From contig JACGCN010000003.1 of NCBI GenBank assembly GCA_014905825.1, positions 2,542,001-2,606,000 of the forward strand: a DNA stretch of 64,000 nt. The letters are read 5' to 3'. The stretch comes from Lyophyllum atratum. Its lineage: Eukaryota; Basidiomycota; Agaricomycetes; Agaricales; Lyophyllaceae. Under the pieces are notes generated by a model that worked only from the letters and a program-made list of their open reading frames with translations, was not told where the DNA came from and made no database searches. A program made the position numbers and the translations under genes. Below, one piece after another: positions 1-11,049 of this stretch. Position 1 is the first letter of the stretch. Each line of letters starts with the position of its first letter.

Positions 1-1
1 C

Positions 2-731
2 TTCGTTGCATTCATTGCGCGAAACGACCTTGAAGGCACGGCATTTGAAGGACCTTGGGTCTCCAACACCGACCGTGCCGAACTTGCCTGTCGTTTCTCT
101 CACTGGGAGCCCGAAGTTAAGGATCTGATAGCAGTAATTATATTCCTCGTCTTCGAAGTTGTCTTCCGCTGATCAGGGTACACTAGAGCGTGGAAGAGCC
201 CCTTCGATGGGCGGTACATACTGTGAAGCCCCTGGATTCGTTTGTCTCAGGGCATGTGGCACTACTTGGCGATGCAGTGGGTATCTTCTCCGACTCCTGC
301 GATACGCTTACTTTATAATTTCAAGGCCCATGCGATGGCACCACATCAAGGATCAGGTGCCGGTCAAGCCATCGAGGTAGATATCCATATCAATCTCCAG
401 CATTCAATCAACCAGCTAATCGAGGTTTAAGGATGCTTACATTCTCGCCACACTCCTAGGACATCCTACGACCACGCGGGATGTATTGCATCGTGCGCTT
501 GGCGCCTTCGATCAGGTCCGCCGACCCAAGGCACTCGAAATAGCCGCTAGGTCTCGACGTAATGGTCAGTTATTCACGTTCCATGGTCAAGGTCTTGAGG
601 GCCTTCCCGAGGACGCCCTGTTGAGTAAACTGAGAGCGCTAAGTGAAGAGTTTACGAGGAACTGGGAGTGGGCCTGGACGACGTCTATTGATGGATCAGT
701 TCAGGAAGCATTACGTCTGCTGGTATCATGA
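2..731 (+). CDS. FAD-dependent monooxygenase (salicylate hydroxylase-like), 3' part
   Basis: This is the 3' end of a gene that begins left of the window. Four exons join in frame: 2-133, 187-276, 326-376 and 432-731, with GT-AG introns of 53, 49 and 55 bp. The joined protein has the second FAD-binding motif of class A flavoprotein hydroxylases, GDAAHAMAPHQGSGAGQAIE, followed by DAYILATLLG and a C-terminal helix region (FDQVRRPKALEIA). The family uses NAD(P)H and oxygen to hydroxylate aromatic acids such as salicylate. The substrate cannot be told from this fragment. The N-terminal Rossmann GxGxxG part is off the window. The GDA motif is split by the second intron, which is common in fungal members. 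Start unknown; stop TGA at 729-731. Confidence 0.85.
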
Positions 732-1140
732 CCTCGTCCCCTCCGAGCACCAAACTTCTCTTATCGGATTACCTATTTATCGTATATAATGTACTCCCTT
801 TACCGGGATGCTGGATAATGTATCATAGTCGTTTCTACAATTTGCCAGAACTCAGAAATATGGAAATGCTTTGTGCAATTCAATGACGTATGGCCTCCTT
901 CACTTCTACTCTAGGATCCAGGCGCGCTTCCTTATTAGTCCCACACTCATCTTTTCCAGAGTACAGGAAACGCGGTCGTCCTGTTTGCTCGACTGCGCGC
1001 AAGAGTGGTCGAGAATGCTGCAATTGACAGCATCTTATCTTATCTGGTCATCCACGTGGCATGCATCATCGATTGCGCTTTTTCTGTAACATCAACTGGT
1101 ACCATCGCCTACCACTTTCCCAACTACTTCTACCTATAAC
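732..1140. other. Intergenic, upstream of TGS1
   Basis: About 410 bp between the monooxygenase stop and the TGS1 start. I see no conserved reading frame. It should hold the monooxygenase 3' UTR and the TGS1 promoter, but no clear TATA box stands out. Confidence 0.5.
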
Positions 1141-2295
1141 ATGGGTAAGCGCCGAGGCGGCCTGTCTGGGCTTGCTTCATTTGTTCGTCACGCTCTCAAG
1201 GAGGAGCCTCCCTCAGCTACTACAGCAGGCCCGAAAACACCGTTGGAAGATGCAGGGCCAGAGGATCGACCCGCGAAACGGCAGAAGATAACCACCACTA
1301 CGAGAGAAGGTGCAGAGGAATGGATAGAGAAGTGGGTAGCAAAATATGATGCCACTGGACTTGTACCTCATTACACGCATGCCGCAGAAGTGCCAGAGCA
1401 ACTTAAGAAGTGTGCGTATCGAACTATTTCAACACCTGTTCACTGAGTGTTAATGACTGGTCACTCGCCTTAAGACTTCTCGCAGCGCAAACGCTACTTT
1501 TCACTCTATTCGACCACTCCTGGTTGCCTTTTAGATGAAGAGGGATGGTATAGCGTCACTCCTGAGCTGGTGGCCAACCAAATTGCCGAACGATGCCGGA
1601 GCGATACCATCTTGGACGCGTTTTGCGGTGTTGGGGGGAACGCGATCGCATTTGCGAAGACATGTCAACGGGGTACGTGACCTTGTTATACGTCATGACG
1701 AGGGGGTTGACACGATCATGTTCACCAAGTCATAGCCTTGGACACATCACCGACTCGACTCGCCCTCGCCCGACACAACGCCCAGGTATATGGCGTAGCG
1801 GACCGAATAGAGTTCATTCTATCGGACTACCTCTCTTTCGCTAGGACGTACCTCGCCCTTCCACATACTCAGACCAAACGCAACATTGACGTGGTCTTCC
1901 TGAGTCCACCATGGGGCGGACCATCATACTTGTCTGGGACTCCTACCGAATCTGAACCAATATCGGAGGCGATCGCGTCAGGAGGAAAGGAGACCACGGT
2001 CGAAGAACATCCTTCATATTCGCTTTCTTCAATCCAGCCTATCCATGGTGCAGAGCTATTCCGGTTGACAAGACAGATCACGCCGAACGTTGCCTATTTT
2101 CTTCCAAGAAACACGCGCTTAGACGAGATAAGCAACTTGCTGGAGGATCCCGCGGATCCCGAAGCTGGAAGCGGGGTGTCGAAGGAGGGTGGTCTAGAGC
2201 ACGTCGAGGTCGAGGAGGAATGGATGGGATCGAAACTCAAAGCACTTACGTGTTATTTTGGCGGCCTAGTTGCGGGTCAAGAGGCTTTGTTTTGA
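1141..2295 (+). CDS. TGS1: Trimethylguanosine synthase (TGS1 family)
   Basis: SAM-dependent RNA cap methyltransferase that turns the m7G cap of snRNAs and snoRNAs into the 2,2,7-trimethylguanosine cap in the nucleus. Three exons (1141-1411, 1535-1672, 1730-2295) give 324 residues. Conserved blocks in order: EGWYSVTPE near residue 94, the SAM-binding ILDAFCGVGGN near 115-125, VIALDTSPTRLALARHNA from 137, and the catalytic FLSPPWGGP with Trp about 198. YFLPRN follows, and the fold ends with KALTCYFGGL. The Trp in SPPWGG stacks on the m7G base in characterised enzymes. The N-terminus is a short Lys/Arg-rich tail, as in compact fungal Tgs1, and lacks the long animal extension. All splice phases match. 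A housekeeping gene with no functional link to its neighbours. Confidence 0.95.
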
Positions 2296-2769
2296 GGCAA
2301 CTCCGCATCGTTGTATCTCTTTTTATTTTTCGACATCCATGAAATGTGAACGATGTTGACATTCCGTCAGAAACTTCCGATCTCTATGACGAGCCATATA
2401 AGCGCTTTCCAATAATATCTACTTCGTGCTTCCTCTGAATCCAGACCTCGACCTGGAGCCTGCGCTCGGACATCAAAACCATCTTGAAAGAATCCTTCCA
2501 GCCCGACAGAAGGCACATGGACCAAGGACAACTCGCCATAAAAATCGTCCTTCCACATTTTGTTTTCTCATTTGCGGGAATTTTTGTTATACGTTAGGCC
2601 GTCATGTGTATACAAGTCTAAGAAAGTCATAAGCTAGTTGCATAGATTGTGCACCCCGAAGAAACCCAAAAAAGTCTGAAAGTCGTAACGAGGTCATGAT
2701 CCGTACTGTCCTCCCCTTATTAGCATTAAAGCTGATCGATGGTCAAAGCGTCGTATTTTGGGGGGTCCC

Positions 2770-2881
2770 AGCTTTTTGCGTTCCAGGTCACGTTACACGT
2801 TCCAGGTCCACGTTCCCGTGCCCGGTCTACGTTCCCATTCCCGTTCCCATTCCCATTCCAAGTCCTCGTTCCTCGTTCCAC
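2770..2881. repeat. GTTCC-type degenerate minisatellite, cluster 1
   Basis: Dense imperfect repetition of ACGTTCC / ATTCCC words (cacgttccaggt, acgttcccgtgcc, acgttcccattcccg and so on). No fixed period, so it reads as a decayed or slippage-grown array. Confidence 0.7.
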
Positions 2882-3404
2882 TGAGTCACCAAGACATACC
2901 ATCCATACGACTTTGAGCGGGGGCGGGTAGCTGAGCCTTCGGAACGCGTTTGAAGCCAATAAGCTTGCCTGCCAGACCCCAGATCAAATGAAGGCCGATG
3001 TCATATGTTATCGATATAGACGCATACCATTCGCATCAAACATCGGAAAGTCCTCTCCATCGAGGGATGTGCACGTTTCCTGCGTTTCTCCCCTATCCGA
3101 AAGTTCGCGGTCGGGATCCGGGATAAATAAGCGGTAGACGCGTCGCAAAGCCCCCTAAGATACACAGTTAGGGAAAAAATGTAAATAGACATCTCATAGG
3201 ATCAAAAAATGAGACCTCAATACCTTTAGCATAATGCACTCTCTAGGGAGTTTGGTGAATAGGCAAAAAGTCAAAATTCGTGCAAGTGTGCTTCAATGTT
3301 GCTTCAATGTCTTTTCACGGTGATCGACATTCTCGAGCACTGTTGCATAAGAATTCTGGGATCAGCAACTTGTGGGCTTTGTACTTTGATTGGGAACGGA
3401 TGCG

Positions 3405-3545
3405 TTACCAGCTCGCGTTCCGCTTACGTTCCGAATTTCATTCACGTTACGCCCTGCGTTCCGCTCACGTTCCAATTTTACACTCACGTTCCATCCGTTC
3501 CGAAGTGGAACGTATGCGTTCCAGCCTTGCGTTCCAACTTCCAAG
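3405..3545. repeat. GTTCC-type degenerate minisatellite, cluster 2
   Basis: About ten copies of (A/G)CGTTCC at spacings of roughly 8-20 bp, with one inverted word (GGAACG) near 3510. Same word as clusters 1 and 3. Confidence 0.7.
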
Positions 3546-4327
3546 CACTTTGCTCCTCTATTCCCTTTCTAAGCATATCCCCTCAATTTGTAGACCTATG
3601 TCTTGCATCAATATAGATTTCATTTCTAAAAGAACGTGCTTACCACACGGGAGACCAAAATGCGGACCTACAAGCGCCTACAGTGCCACAAAGATTATTG
3701 AGAGTGTCTACACGGGTGTGAAGGTGTCGGTATAGCGGTATATCGCAGTGCCGTGGTCGTAGCCTCGTGAATACTGGGATACTGGGTTCTTAAAAAGTCT
3801 TAGCTGGCATTAGGCACGAGACTAATCAGAGATGTAGAGCATACCTGAGCTCAAGAACACCTTGTATGATAGATTGAGGGGGGTGGTGGGCTGCATTCGA
3901 TGCCAATAGAGTCCCAGGCTTGAGTCTCCGTCGGCGTCAGCGCGTCGCGAACACGAACCTCGTGCCAACATTGGCGCGTTGTTTACCAGTGTTTCCAGCA
4001 CGTGTCAGACCCTCAGATAATAGGGTGCTGGATTATGTAGCTTCCACATGCGGGACGTATCTAATTTCTACATGTAAAGGTTCGTAAATATGCATAGAAA
4101 ATCATTGTACATAATACAGAGCTTAGTGGTTGACCCCCCGAGTGTTATTGAGGCATCTGTCCCAGCCCGAGTGCCCGGATCAGACGATCACGTGACGCAC
4201 CCAGAGATTTTCCGTCACCGAACACAAGCCTATCATACTCGTATTCACCCCCCACTTTCGACAGCATACGGCATGTGACGCAAATCTATGATATACAAAG
4301 CCCAGGACGCTAATTTTGGCTGACATA

Positions 4328-4412
4328 GGGAACGCATGTTACGCATGCGTAACACCGGAACGGTAACGTATGCAATTTATGGGAACGCACGCGTTACTGC
4401 GGGAACGTAAAA
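4328..4412. repeat. GGAACG/GTTACG cluster 3, overlapping the laccase 1 3' end
   Basis: Repeated GGGAACG, GTTACGCATGCG and GGAACGGTAACG words. The array overlaps the last codons of laccase 1 (stop at 4377-4379), so the terminal residues of that protein are encoded by repeat sequence. Confidence 0.65.
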
Positions 4413-6561
4413 AGTATGTAGCCCGTATTTTGGACAGAGTTGGTCCCATGATGCTACAAGAGAGGTCCAATACCGTGAATACTGCCCGACTCGAAATAAT
4501 GCTTACCAGGGGGGTTCATGTTTGCGATATCGGGAATATCCTCAGCGAAGACGACTGCAAGTCCACTGTATGGAAATAAGAGGTCAGTATTCACGCCGAG
4601 ATGAAGAAGATCAAGACTTGCAGCTCGAGATGCCAGTCGATGTGACTAGATATGCCAAGGTGAGTAAATCTAGAACCCATCGTACAAAGCCAACGCACCA
4701 ATGGAGGAACCAGGGGCCATCGTTATCGGTAACGAAGCGGATAGTCGCATTGCCATCAGCAAGACCAGTATTGACGGTATCGCGCCGGACAGGGTTTTTG
4801 TAGTTGTATGTCGGACTGTCACCACTTCTTACAACGGAGAAGGAGTGCTGTAATGGTAATTAGAAAAGGACCTGGTTCGAGCTCAATCGAACAAGAGACG
4901 TACCCCGTGAAGATGGAAGGGATGCTGAATCATGACGCGTGAATATCAGCAGCTCGAACCATTTGGTGCTTTTTACTTACTGGTCCGCCGAGATCGATGC
5001 CAGTGCCAGGCAGCGAGATCTCGATGACTTTATTAGGAGGCAAGGAATAGACACTTCCTTGAGGAAGCAAATCTTGTGCCGCTTGAGCCCCGCTGGGGAT
5101 CTGGAGCAATACAGGAACCGTGGGCGGGATAAAGGGCTTGCCGTTCATTTCGTACTTGAAGGTCTCAAAGTTGAAAGTGTGCGCGATGTTGATGTTGACG
5201 TCGGCACCTCCTTTCTCGGGCCTACCTGGCGCCTTGGGGTTGAGCAAAGCATGGAGGTCGACCTCTTTCAATGGTTTCGTGCTGACATATTGGGTGGTAG
5301 GATCGACAGTGGGTGCACCAGCGTATCGCAGGATAGCCGAGTTCCTGCCGCCATCGTATCCGGGAAGACCTCTGAGATCGGGGTTGGCACGGATCCAGTA
5401 GTTCCCGACGGCCTGGTTTGCTGCCATGATCACCGAATAACGCTGTCCGGCATAGATCTGGATCGAATCGACAATTAGGGGGAGAGTGTACTCCCCGTCA
5501 GCCTCGATGACCACCAACGTGTGTTGATCTATGGCAAAGGTGAATGAAGGGTCGCAAGACATGGCGATGATACGGAAGCGGTATCGTTTGTTTTTCTTTA
5601 CGTTAATCACGGATAAAGCGACGGCTGGGCCATTGGGATAGCGACCTTTTCCATTGATCAAGGTGGCTTGGGATGTGAGAGGGAGACCGCCAGCTGCAGA
5701 GGGTGCGGGTGCGTGATACCTACAGCGACATTAGTTTCATTGGACGCATTCAGAGTCAGTGATAGCCATACCAATCTGCCAGCGTAATGATCGTAGACTC
5801 TGCGGACAAGTTAGAGATGTTCTGGCAAATAAGGAGGTCGATATACTTACCATCGTCGACATCGTAGAGAAGTTGATATGGATCAAGAGGGTCATAGATG
5901 ATAAATGCTCCGCGAAGGCCATCGCAGTACTGCGTGGCTTGAGGATATGGCACACGATTAGCTCGAAATCGTGGTGGCGGAACGATCGAGGTTACTCACA
6001 CAAATGCGAGTGATACCAGTATGTTCCAACCTGTTTCGGAATGCTGAAATCGTACAGGAAAGAATCGTTCGCGGCGATTGGGCACTGGGTCACAAAGGCC
6101 ACTCCGTCAGCGAAGTTCGTCTTGCTTTGGAAAATCCCATGCCAGTGCTTCCATTCTCAATAATATTTCTCATCAGTCGGAGACCCGTAAATCGCGGAGG
6201 AAAAAAGAGCTCACGATACTTGTACTGCGAAGCATGGTGTTATCTGTCAAGGAGTCGACGACGTTGAGCTTGAAATGATCTCCCTAAGCCTCGTGTCAGC
6301 AATCGGGCCTAGCTGGATCACAGATAATCATGTACCCTTGTACCCTTGATGACCGGTCCAGGAAATGTTCCACCGGCGAGGACAGCTCTGCATCTCGTTT
6401 AGAAAATCACTAAAGTGTGCACACTGGATCTAAACTCACGAGCGAGGGAAGCCATCTGGGCTGATGATCTTGTTAGAGATAACAAGGTCGGAAACAGGGC
6501 CAATCGCACTGGTGACGCTTAAGAGAGAAAGAGCGCAAATTAAGTTCACCGCACTGAGCAT
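4377..6561 (-). CDS. Laccase 1 (secreted multicopper oxidase)
   Basis: Secreted benzenediol:oxygen oxidoreductase. It removes electrons from phenols at a type 1 copper and reduces O2 to water at a trinuclear centre. ATG at 6561 opens a signal peptide ([19 protein letters not shown]) before [11 protein letters not shown]. All four copper motifs are recovered across many short introns: HWHGIFQ, YWYHSHLSTQYCDG, HPFHLHG and [22 protein letters not shown] is a 21-nt exon at 4904-4924. The residue ten after the T1 Cys is Leu. The exon ending in HLEL uses a GC donor (GCAAGT; intron 4566-4621). The protein ends SWDQLCPKY plus a tail read from repeat DNA. Overall length is close to the usual 500-530 residues and no stop is seen in the joined frame. 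Its neighbour laccase 2 lies upstream in the same orientation, a tandem pair. Confidence 0.93.
4904..4924 (-). other. 21-nt microexon of laccase 1 (HPFHLHG)
   Basis: Flanked by canonical AG and GT on the minus strand. It encodes exactly the seven-residue copper-ligand motif HPFHLHG (three His ligands). The same exon exists in laccase 2 at 8698-8718. Confidence 0.88.
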
Positions 6562-8196
6562 AACAGGCAGTTGGGGGGGTTTGAGGATCGCCGATGAATG
6601 TTTTCCGCGTTTTATGCAGTTTCCGCGTTTCTCGGCTACTGAATTGTCGAATTTGATTCATCCCTGACGGCTTTTAGTGGGTGATGGGCGACGCCCATAG
6701 GGGATCCTTTTGAAGCAAAAGCCACGCAATGGACGTATTGATGTATAGCGGTTGGTGTGAATCAAGGGCTACCGCGTGGTGTTTGAGCGGGTCGCAGGAA
6801 TATCCGACGATATTCTGCCAGCAACCTTGCCCGCCCTCACCACGCCTAGATTATCTAGCCCGACGACTGCGAGCGGCATCACTGTCGAATTTGATGCAAT
6901 CATAGAATTACATGCGAGGTACGTTGTGAAACTTATAGCGAGGACTTCTCTAGACACCAGGTTTGGAACTAGCACTCCGATTCCTCCCCGCCGCGAGGAC
7001 GAAGCAAATCTAGTCAAGGGAGTGGGAGCAGCCTGCTGGTATGCTTGTGAAACTCAAAAGACTTATCACTGGAGTGGACACTCACAAATAAAGACGGTGG
7101 AGTACGAAGGTCGAAACTGACCACTCCGCGGCGTTACGGAAAGGCTGAAAAGGCGCCCTACAGTCAGCCGCCGAGGTAATATCGGACTGAGCTCCGCCGA
7201 ACTAGGGGCGCCTCTGGAAGGCAAAGATAAGATTGGCACCAGGTTTTGCGACCTTAAAAAACGCAATATCGGTGATTTGCGCACACCATAGCAACCCTTG
7301 CACCGGACAGAAAGTAACTCCAAGGGACTCGTCGCTTCTGGCGTCGAGTATCCCAGCGGTCGCGCCATAAGCATATACGAATGCCATGAGTTTATCGAGA
7401 CTCGCCATCGGGACCAACGATCATCTAGGCATGGAAGTTGGCGGCATCTCGACATGGCGACCCGCCTTGGCTCCGTAAACTAAGTTTGGTCTGCTGGTGA
7501 TGCGTGTAGGGATCCGAATCTCAATCTGAGGACGTTGGCAAAATGCCTTGAATGAAATGACATTGCTAGAGTCGGCCCGTCAAAAAGATGGCACGGGTAT
7601 ACGTATCGAGGTACACGGTGCCCCATATCTCTTCGCCAATTACGATAATATCACGGAATCCTCGGTTTCTTCCAACGAGGACTATGCATTTAAGTCGGGA
7701 TGGGGATCAAGCTTTCAATTTCAAGGCTCATCTGGTGGCATTGCGCCAACCAAGATTTCAGGATCGTGGCCGTCGTCATGGAGGAGGAAGAGGATGTTCG
7801 TAGGTAACAAGGACAAACAACCGCTACCGTTTCGTTTGGTTTCAATCGTAAACGGGTATGGACGCTGGCACCACCACAAATCCTTGTCTGTTGCTGCATA
7901 GCACTTAACCGCTCGTTCCTGGCTGAAAGGCTGCTTGATACATTGGCAATCGTCCCAACCCAGATTTTAAGGTAATTACTCCTATGCCTCCCGAAGGCCG
8001 TGCACGCATCGACGCTTACAACTTTAAACTTAAGCAGCCTTTGCGCTGCATATGGCAGCTTGTAGACGTGGAAAAAGGATATATGTGGCACATCGGGTAT
8101 CGTTGGTATTGGAACAAGGAACGCTCGGTGTGATTAAGGTGACGTAGTCAGTGATTAACTTGAATCGCCGCGTACTTGCTGAACTACATTTTGGCC
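6562..8196. other. Spacer between the laccases, no supported gene
   Basis: Short open frames occur on both strands but none has recognisable motifs or continuous splicing. It must contain the laccase 1 promoter and the laccase 2 3' UTR. I found no clear TATA box near the laccase 1 start. Confidence 0.5.
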
Positions 8197-8697
8197 TTAA
8201 TCCTTCAGCGTGTTATACTTAGGGCAGAGTTTATCCCAGGATTCTGTAACAGGCGTTAGGTGCTTCGGGCCACTGAGAAGAGAGTAAAGTCATTTACGAG
8301 GAGGATCGATCTTTGCAGAGGTGCCTTGAATATCCTCAGCGAAGACCACCGCAAGCCCGCTGCAATAAGAAATCCACGAAGTCAAGATTGTAACTCGTGC
8401 AGAAGGGTTGGCGCTTACAGCTCTAAATGCCAATCAATGTGGCTAAACGGAATTCGTCAATAGCCTGAACAACAACTACCCAGGACGGACGCACCAGTGG
8501 AGGAACCATGGACCGGTATTATCAGTGACAAAGCGGATAGTCGCGTTTCCATCCGCTAGACCTGTGTTAACGGTATCGCGTCGAACTGGGTTCCTGTAAT
8601 TGTATGTCGCGCTGTCACCACTTCGTACGACGTGGAACGAATGCTGCATCGTTAATCAGTCTCGAAGAGCACACGTCTACGTTGTAGGCGAACATAC

Positions 8698-8718
8698 CCC
8701 GTGAAGGTGGAAAGGATG
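8698..8718 (-). other. 21-nt microexon of laccase 2 (HPFHLHG)
   Basis: Same position and coding content as in laccase 1, bounded by ATGCAG on one side and GTATGT on the other (minus strand). Confidence 0.85.
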
Positions 8719-8918
8719 CTGCATGACGCGTAAGCGACAGTATCCAGCACCACTTAAGTGAATTTACTTACGGGTCCACCTATCTCGACACCTGTTCCAG
8801 GCAACGAGATCTCGATGACTTTGTTGCGCGGTAAAGCATACATACTTCCATGTGGGAGCAGATCTTGTGCGTTCTGAACCCCACTGAGAATCTGGAGAAG
8901 AACAGGGACAGTGGGTGG

Positions 8919-9535
8919 CACTCGTGGCGTGGTTGACTATTTCCTTGGGAAATACGCATTAGAAATATGTCTTGTGATTTCTAGTTAGTTTTTCTTGAGA
9001 AATATGTTCAGTCTTTCTTGAGAAAAATAGAAGAAAATGTTAAGGTTTTTCCGAACCATTTCTCGAGAAAATTAAAACGTATTTCCCCATCTATTTCTTG
9101 AAGAATAGACGAGAAATAGGTCAAGTTTTTCTCATCTACTTCGAAAGAAGAACGTGACATATTTCAACGCCTATTTCTTCTTTGTCTATTTCTTGAGATT
9201 TCCTTTTTGTATTTCTCGACTTCTCTTTGTCTTATTGAGAAAAATGAAAAACAAATCTCGAGAAATAGACAAAGGAGAAATAGGCGTTGAAATATGTCAC
9301 GTTCTTCTTTCGAAGTAGATGAGAAAAACTTGACCTATTTCTCGTCTATTCTTCAAGAAATAGATGGGGAAATACGTTTTAATTTTCTCGAGAAATGGTT
9401 CGGAAAAACCTTAACATTTTCTTCTATTTTTCTCAAGAAAGACTGAACATATTTCCCAAGAAAAACTAACTCGAAATGACAAGACATATTTCTAATGTCT
9501 ATTTCCCAAGGAAATTGCGGACCCCGCCACGAGTG
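8919..9535. mobile_element. 617-bp foldback (palindromic MITE-like) element in laccase 2
   Basis: The two halves are inverted copies over nearly 300 bp each, meeting near 9225. Termini start CACTCGTGGCG and end CGCCACGAGTG. It is flanked by TGG on both sides (8916-8918 and 9536-9538), a 3-bp target duplication. CACT-like ends with a 3-bp duplication recall the CACTA (EnSpm) superfamily, but the ends here read CACTC, so this is only suggestive. The arms are rich in ATTTCTTGAGAAAT words. No coding capacity: a non-autonomous element needing a transposase from elsewhere. The arms differ at only about ten positions by eye, which points to a young copy. Confidence 0.88.
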
Positions 9536-11031
9536 TGGAATAAAGGCAACACCGTTCATCTCGTAGTGGAAGGTCTTAAAGTTGAACGTATGCGCGATGT
9601 TGATGTTGACATCGGCGCCGCCTACTCTGGGTTTGCCAGGTACCGGGGATAACCCGAAAGCATGAAGATTGGCCTCCTTCAAAGGACGCTTACTGACAAA
9701 GGTGGTGGTAGGGTCAGCAATCGGTGCGCCTTTGTACCGAAGGATGGCCGAGTTCCTTCCATTATCGAAGCCAGGGAAGCCTCGATTGGGATTCGCCCTG
9801 ATCCAGTAATTTCCGACCCGCTGATTTGCAACCACGACTACCGAATAACGTTGTCCAGCATAGATATCAAGAGAATCCACAACAAGAGGCGCTGTGGACT
9901 CTCCGTCAGCTTCGATGATCGTTAGGGCATGCTTGTCGATGGCAAAATTGAAAGCAGGGTCACAAGACATCGCAATGATACGGAAACGATATCTTCTGCC
10001 CCACTGGACGTTGATGACAGTCAATGGAACAGCAGGTCCGTCACGGTAGCGACCATTGCCATTGATCAAGGTCGCGTCAGATAAAGGAGGGAGCTGTCCA
10101 ACTTGTAGCGCGTCAGGGGCGATTACATGATACCTGTAGGGAATGAATTTCAGAGCAGATGATAAGAGTATGATATTTACCAGTCGGCCAGCGTAATGAT
10201 CGTAGACTCTGCGGAGAAGTCAGGGATTTTGATAGAGGCCGAATTTGAAAACACTGAATTCTCACCGTCGTCGACGTCGTAGAGCAACCTGTGGGGGTCG
10301 AGGGGGTCATATACCACGAAGGCTCCGCGCAGGCCATCACAGTATTGTGTCGCTAGCGATAAGGGCTGTAAGAGGGCTTCTGAGAGCAGAGATGGAAACA
10401 CTTACCTAAATGGGAGTGGTACCAGTAGGTCCCCGCTTGATCAGGGACCCTGAATTCGTAGAGGAATGAGTCGTTCGGGGTGATAGGGCATTGGGTGACG
10501 AATGCAGCACCGTCAGCCCAATTTGTTTTGTGTTGGAAGATCCCATGCCAATGCTTAACATGTTCGTCACACTATGCATATTTTAGACATAGCCGCCGGA
10601 CTCACTATGCTCGTGCTGCGCAACATGCTCTTGTCCGTCAGTTCATTGATGACGTTCAACGCAAAGCGATCGCCCTTCACCGGGGGGTCAATGACTACAT
10701 ATGATAGGAAGCGCGCCGAGGGACGTACTCGTCTTCCACGGATGACCGGTCCAGGGAACGTCCCGCCGGCAAGAACGGCTCTACGTCATCCATTAGAAAG
10801 ACGCCAGTGAGTGAAAAGAATGAACGAACGGGCGAGGAAAGCCATCGGGGCTGATATTCGCGTTGGAGATGGTGAGGTCAGCGACGGGACCAATCGCTGC
10901 ATTCGTAGGGCTCAAGAAAGAAAGAGCGTAGAGACCGAGGAGTTGTCTAACGCCAAACATGGCGAGAGGGCAACTGGATGCGGGAGAGTCGACTTGAACG
11001 TCCTAACCAATCGATCGCCGGAGGGTTCAGC

Positions 11032-11038
11032 TTTATAT
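11032..11038 (-). promoter_or_regulatory. TATA box of laccase 2
   Basis: ATATAAA on the minus strand, about 70 bp upstream of the ATG at 10960. Confidence 0.55.
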
Positions 11039-11049
11039 CACTGCAACAT

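Larger units (their letters stand above)
2296..4376. other. Gene-poor stretch with GTTCC-rich degenerate repeats
   Basis: No reading frame here shows recognisable protein features. Short open frames are interrupted and low in complexity. The stretch holds separate clusters of GTTCC/ACGTTCC words (listed individually) and otherwise unremarkable AT/GC-balanced DNA. Confidence 0.6.
8197..10960 (-). pseudogene. Laccase 2, interrupted by a foldback transposon
   Basis: Second laccase, paralogous to laccase 1 in sequence and intron positions. ATG at 10960 opens a signal peptide (MFGVRQLLGLYALSFLSP). Copper motifs HWHGIFQ, YWYHSHL, HPFHLHG (21-nt exon 8698-8718) and [13 protein letters not shown] are all present. 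The 3' end is SWDKLCPKYNTLKD with stop at 8197-8199. A 617-bp element (8919-9535) sits inside the exon coding [17 protein letters not shown]. Removing it with one copy of the 3-bp target duplication leaves an unbroken frame matching laccase 1, and no other break was seen. As it stands the frame runs into the element and the product would lose the third and fourth copper motifs, so the allele is probably null unless the element is spliced out or excised. Confidence 0.88.

Noticed and set aside
4939..5478. 179-codon plus-strand frame
   Set aside because: Antisense shadow of a laccase 1 exon.
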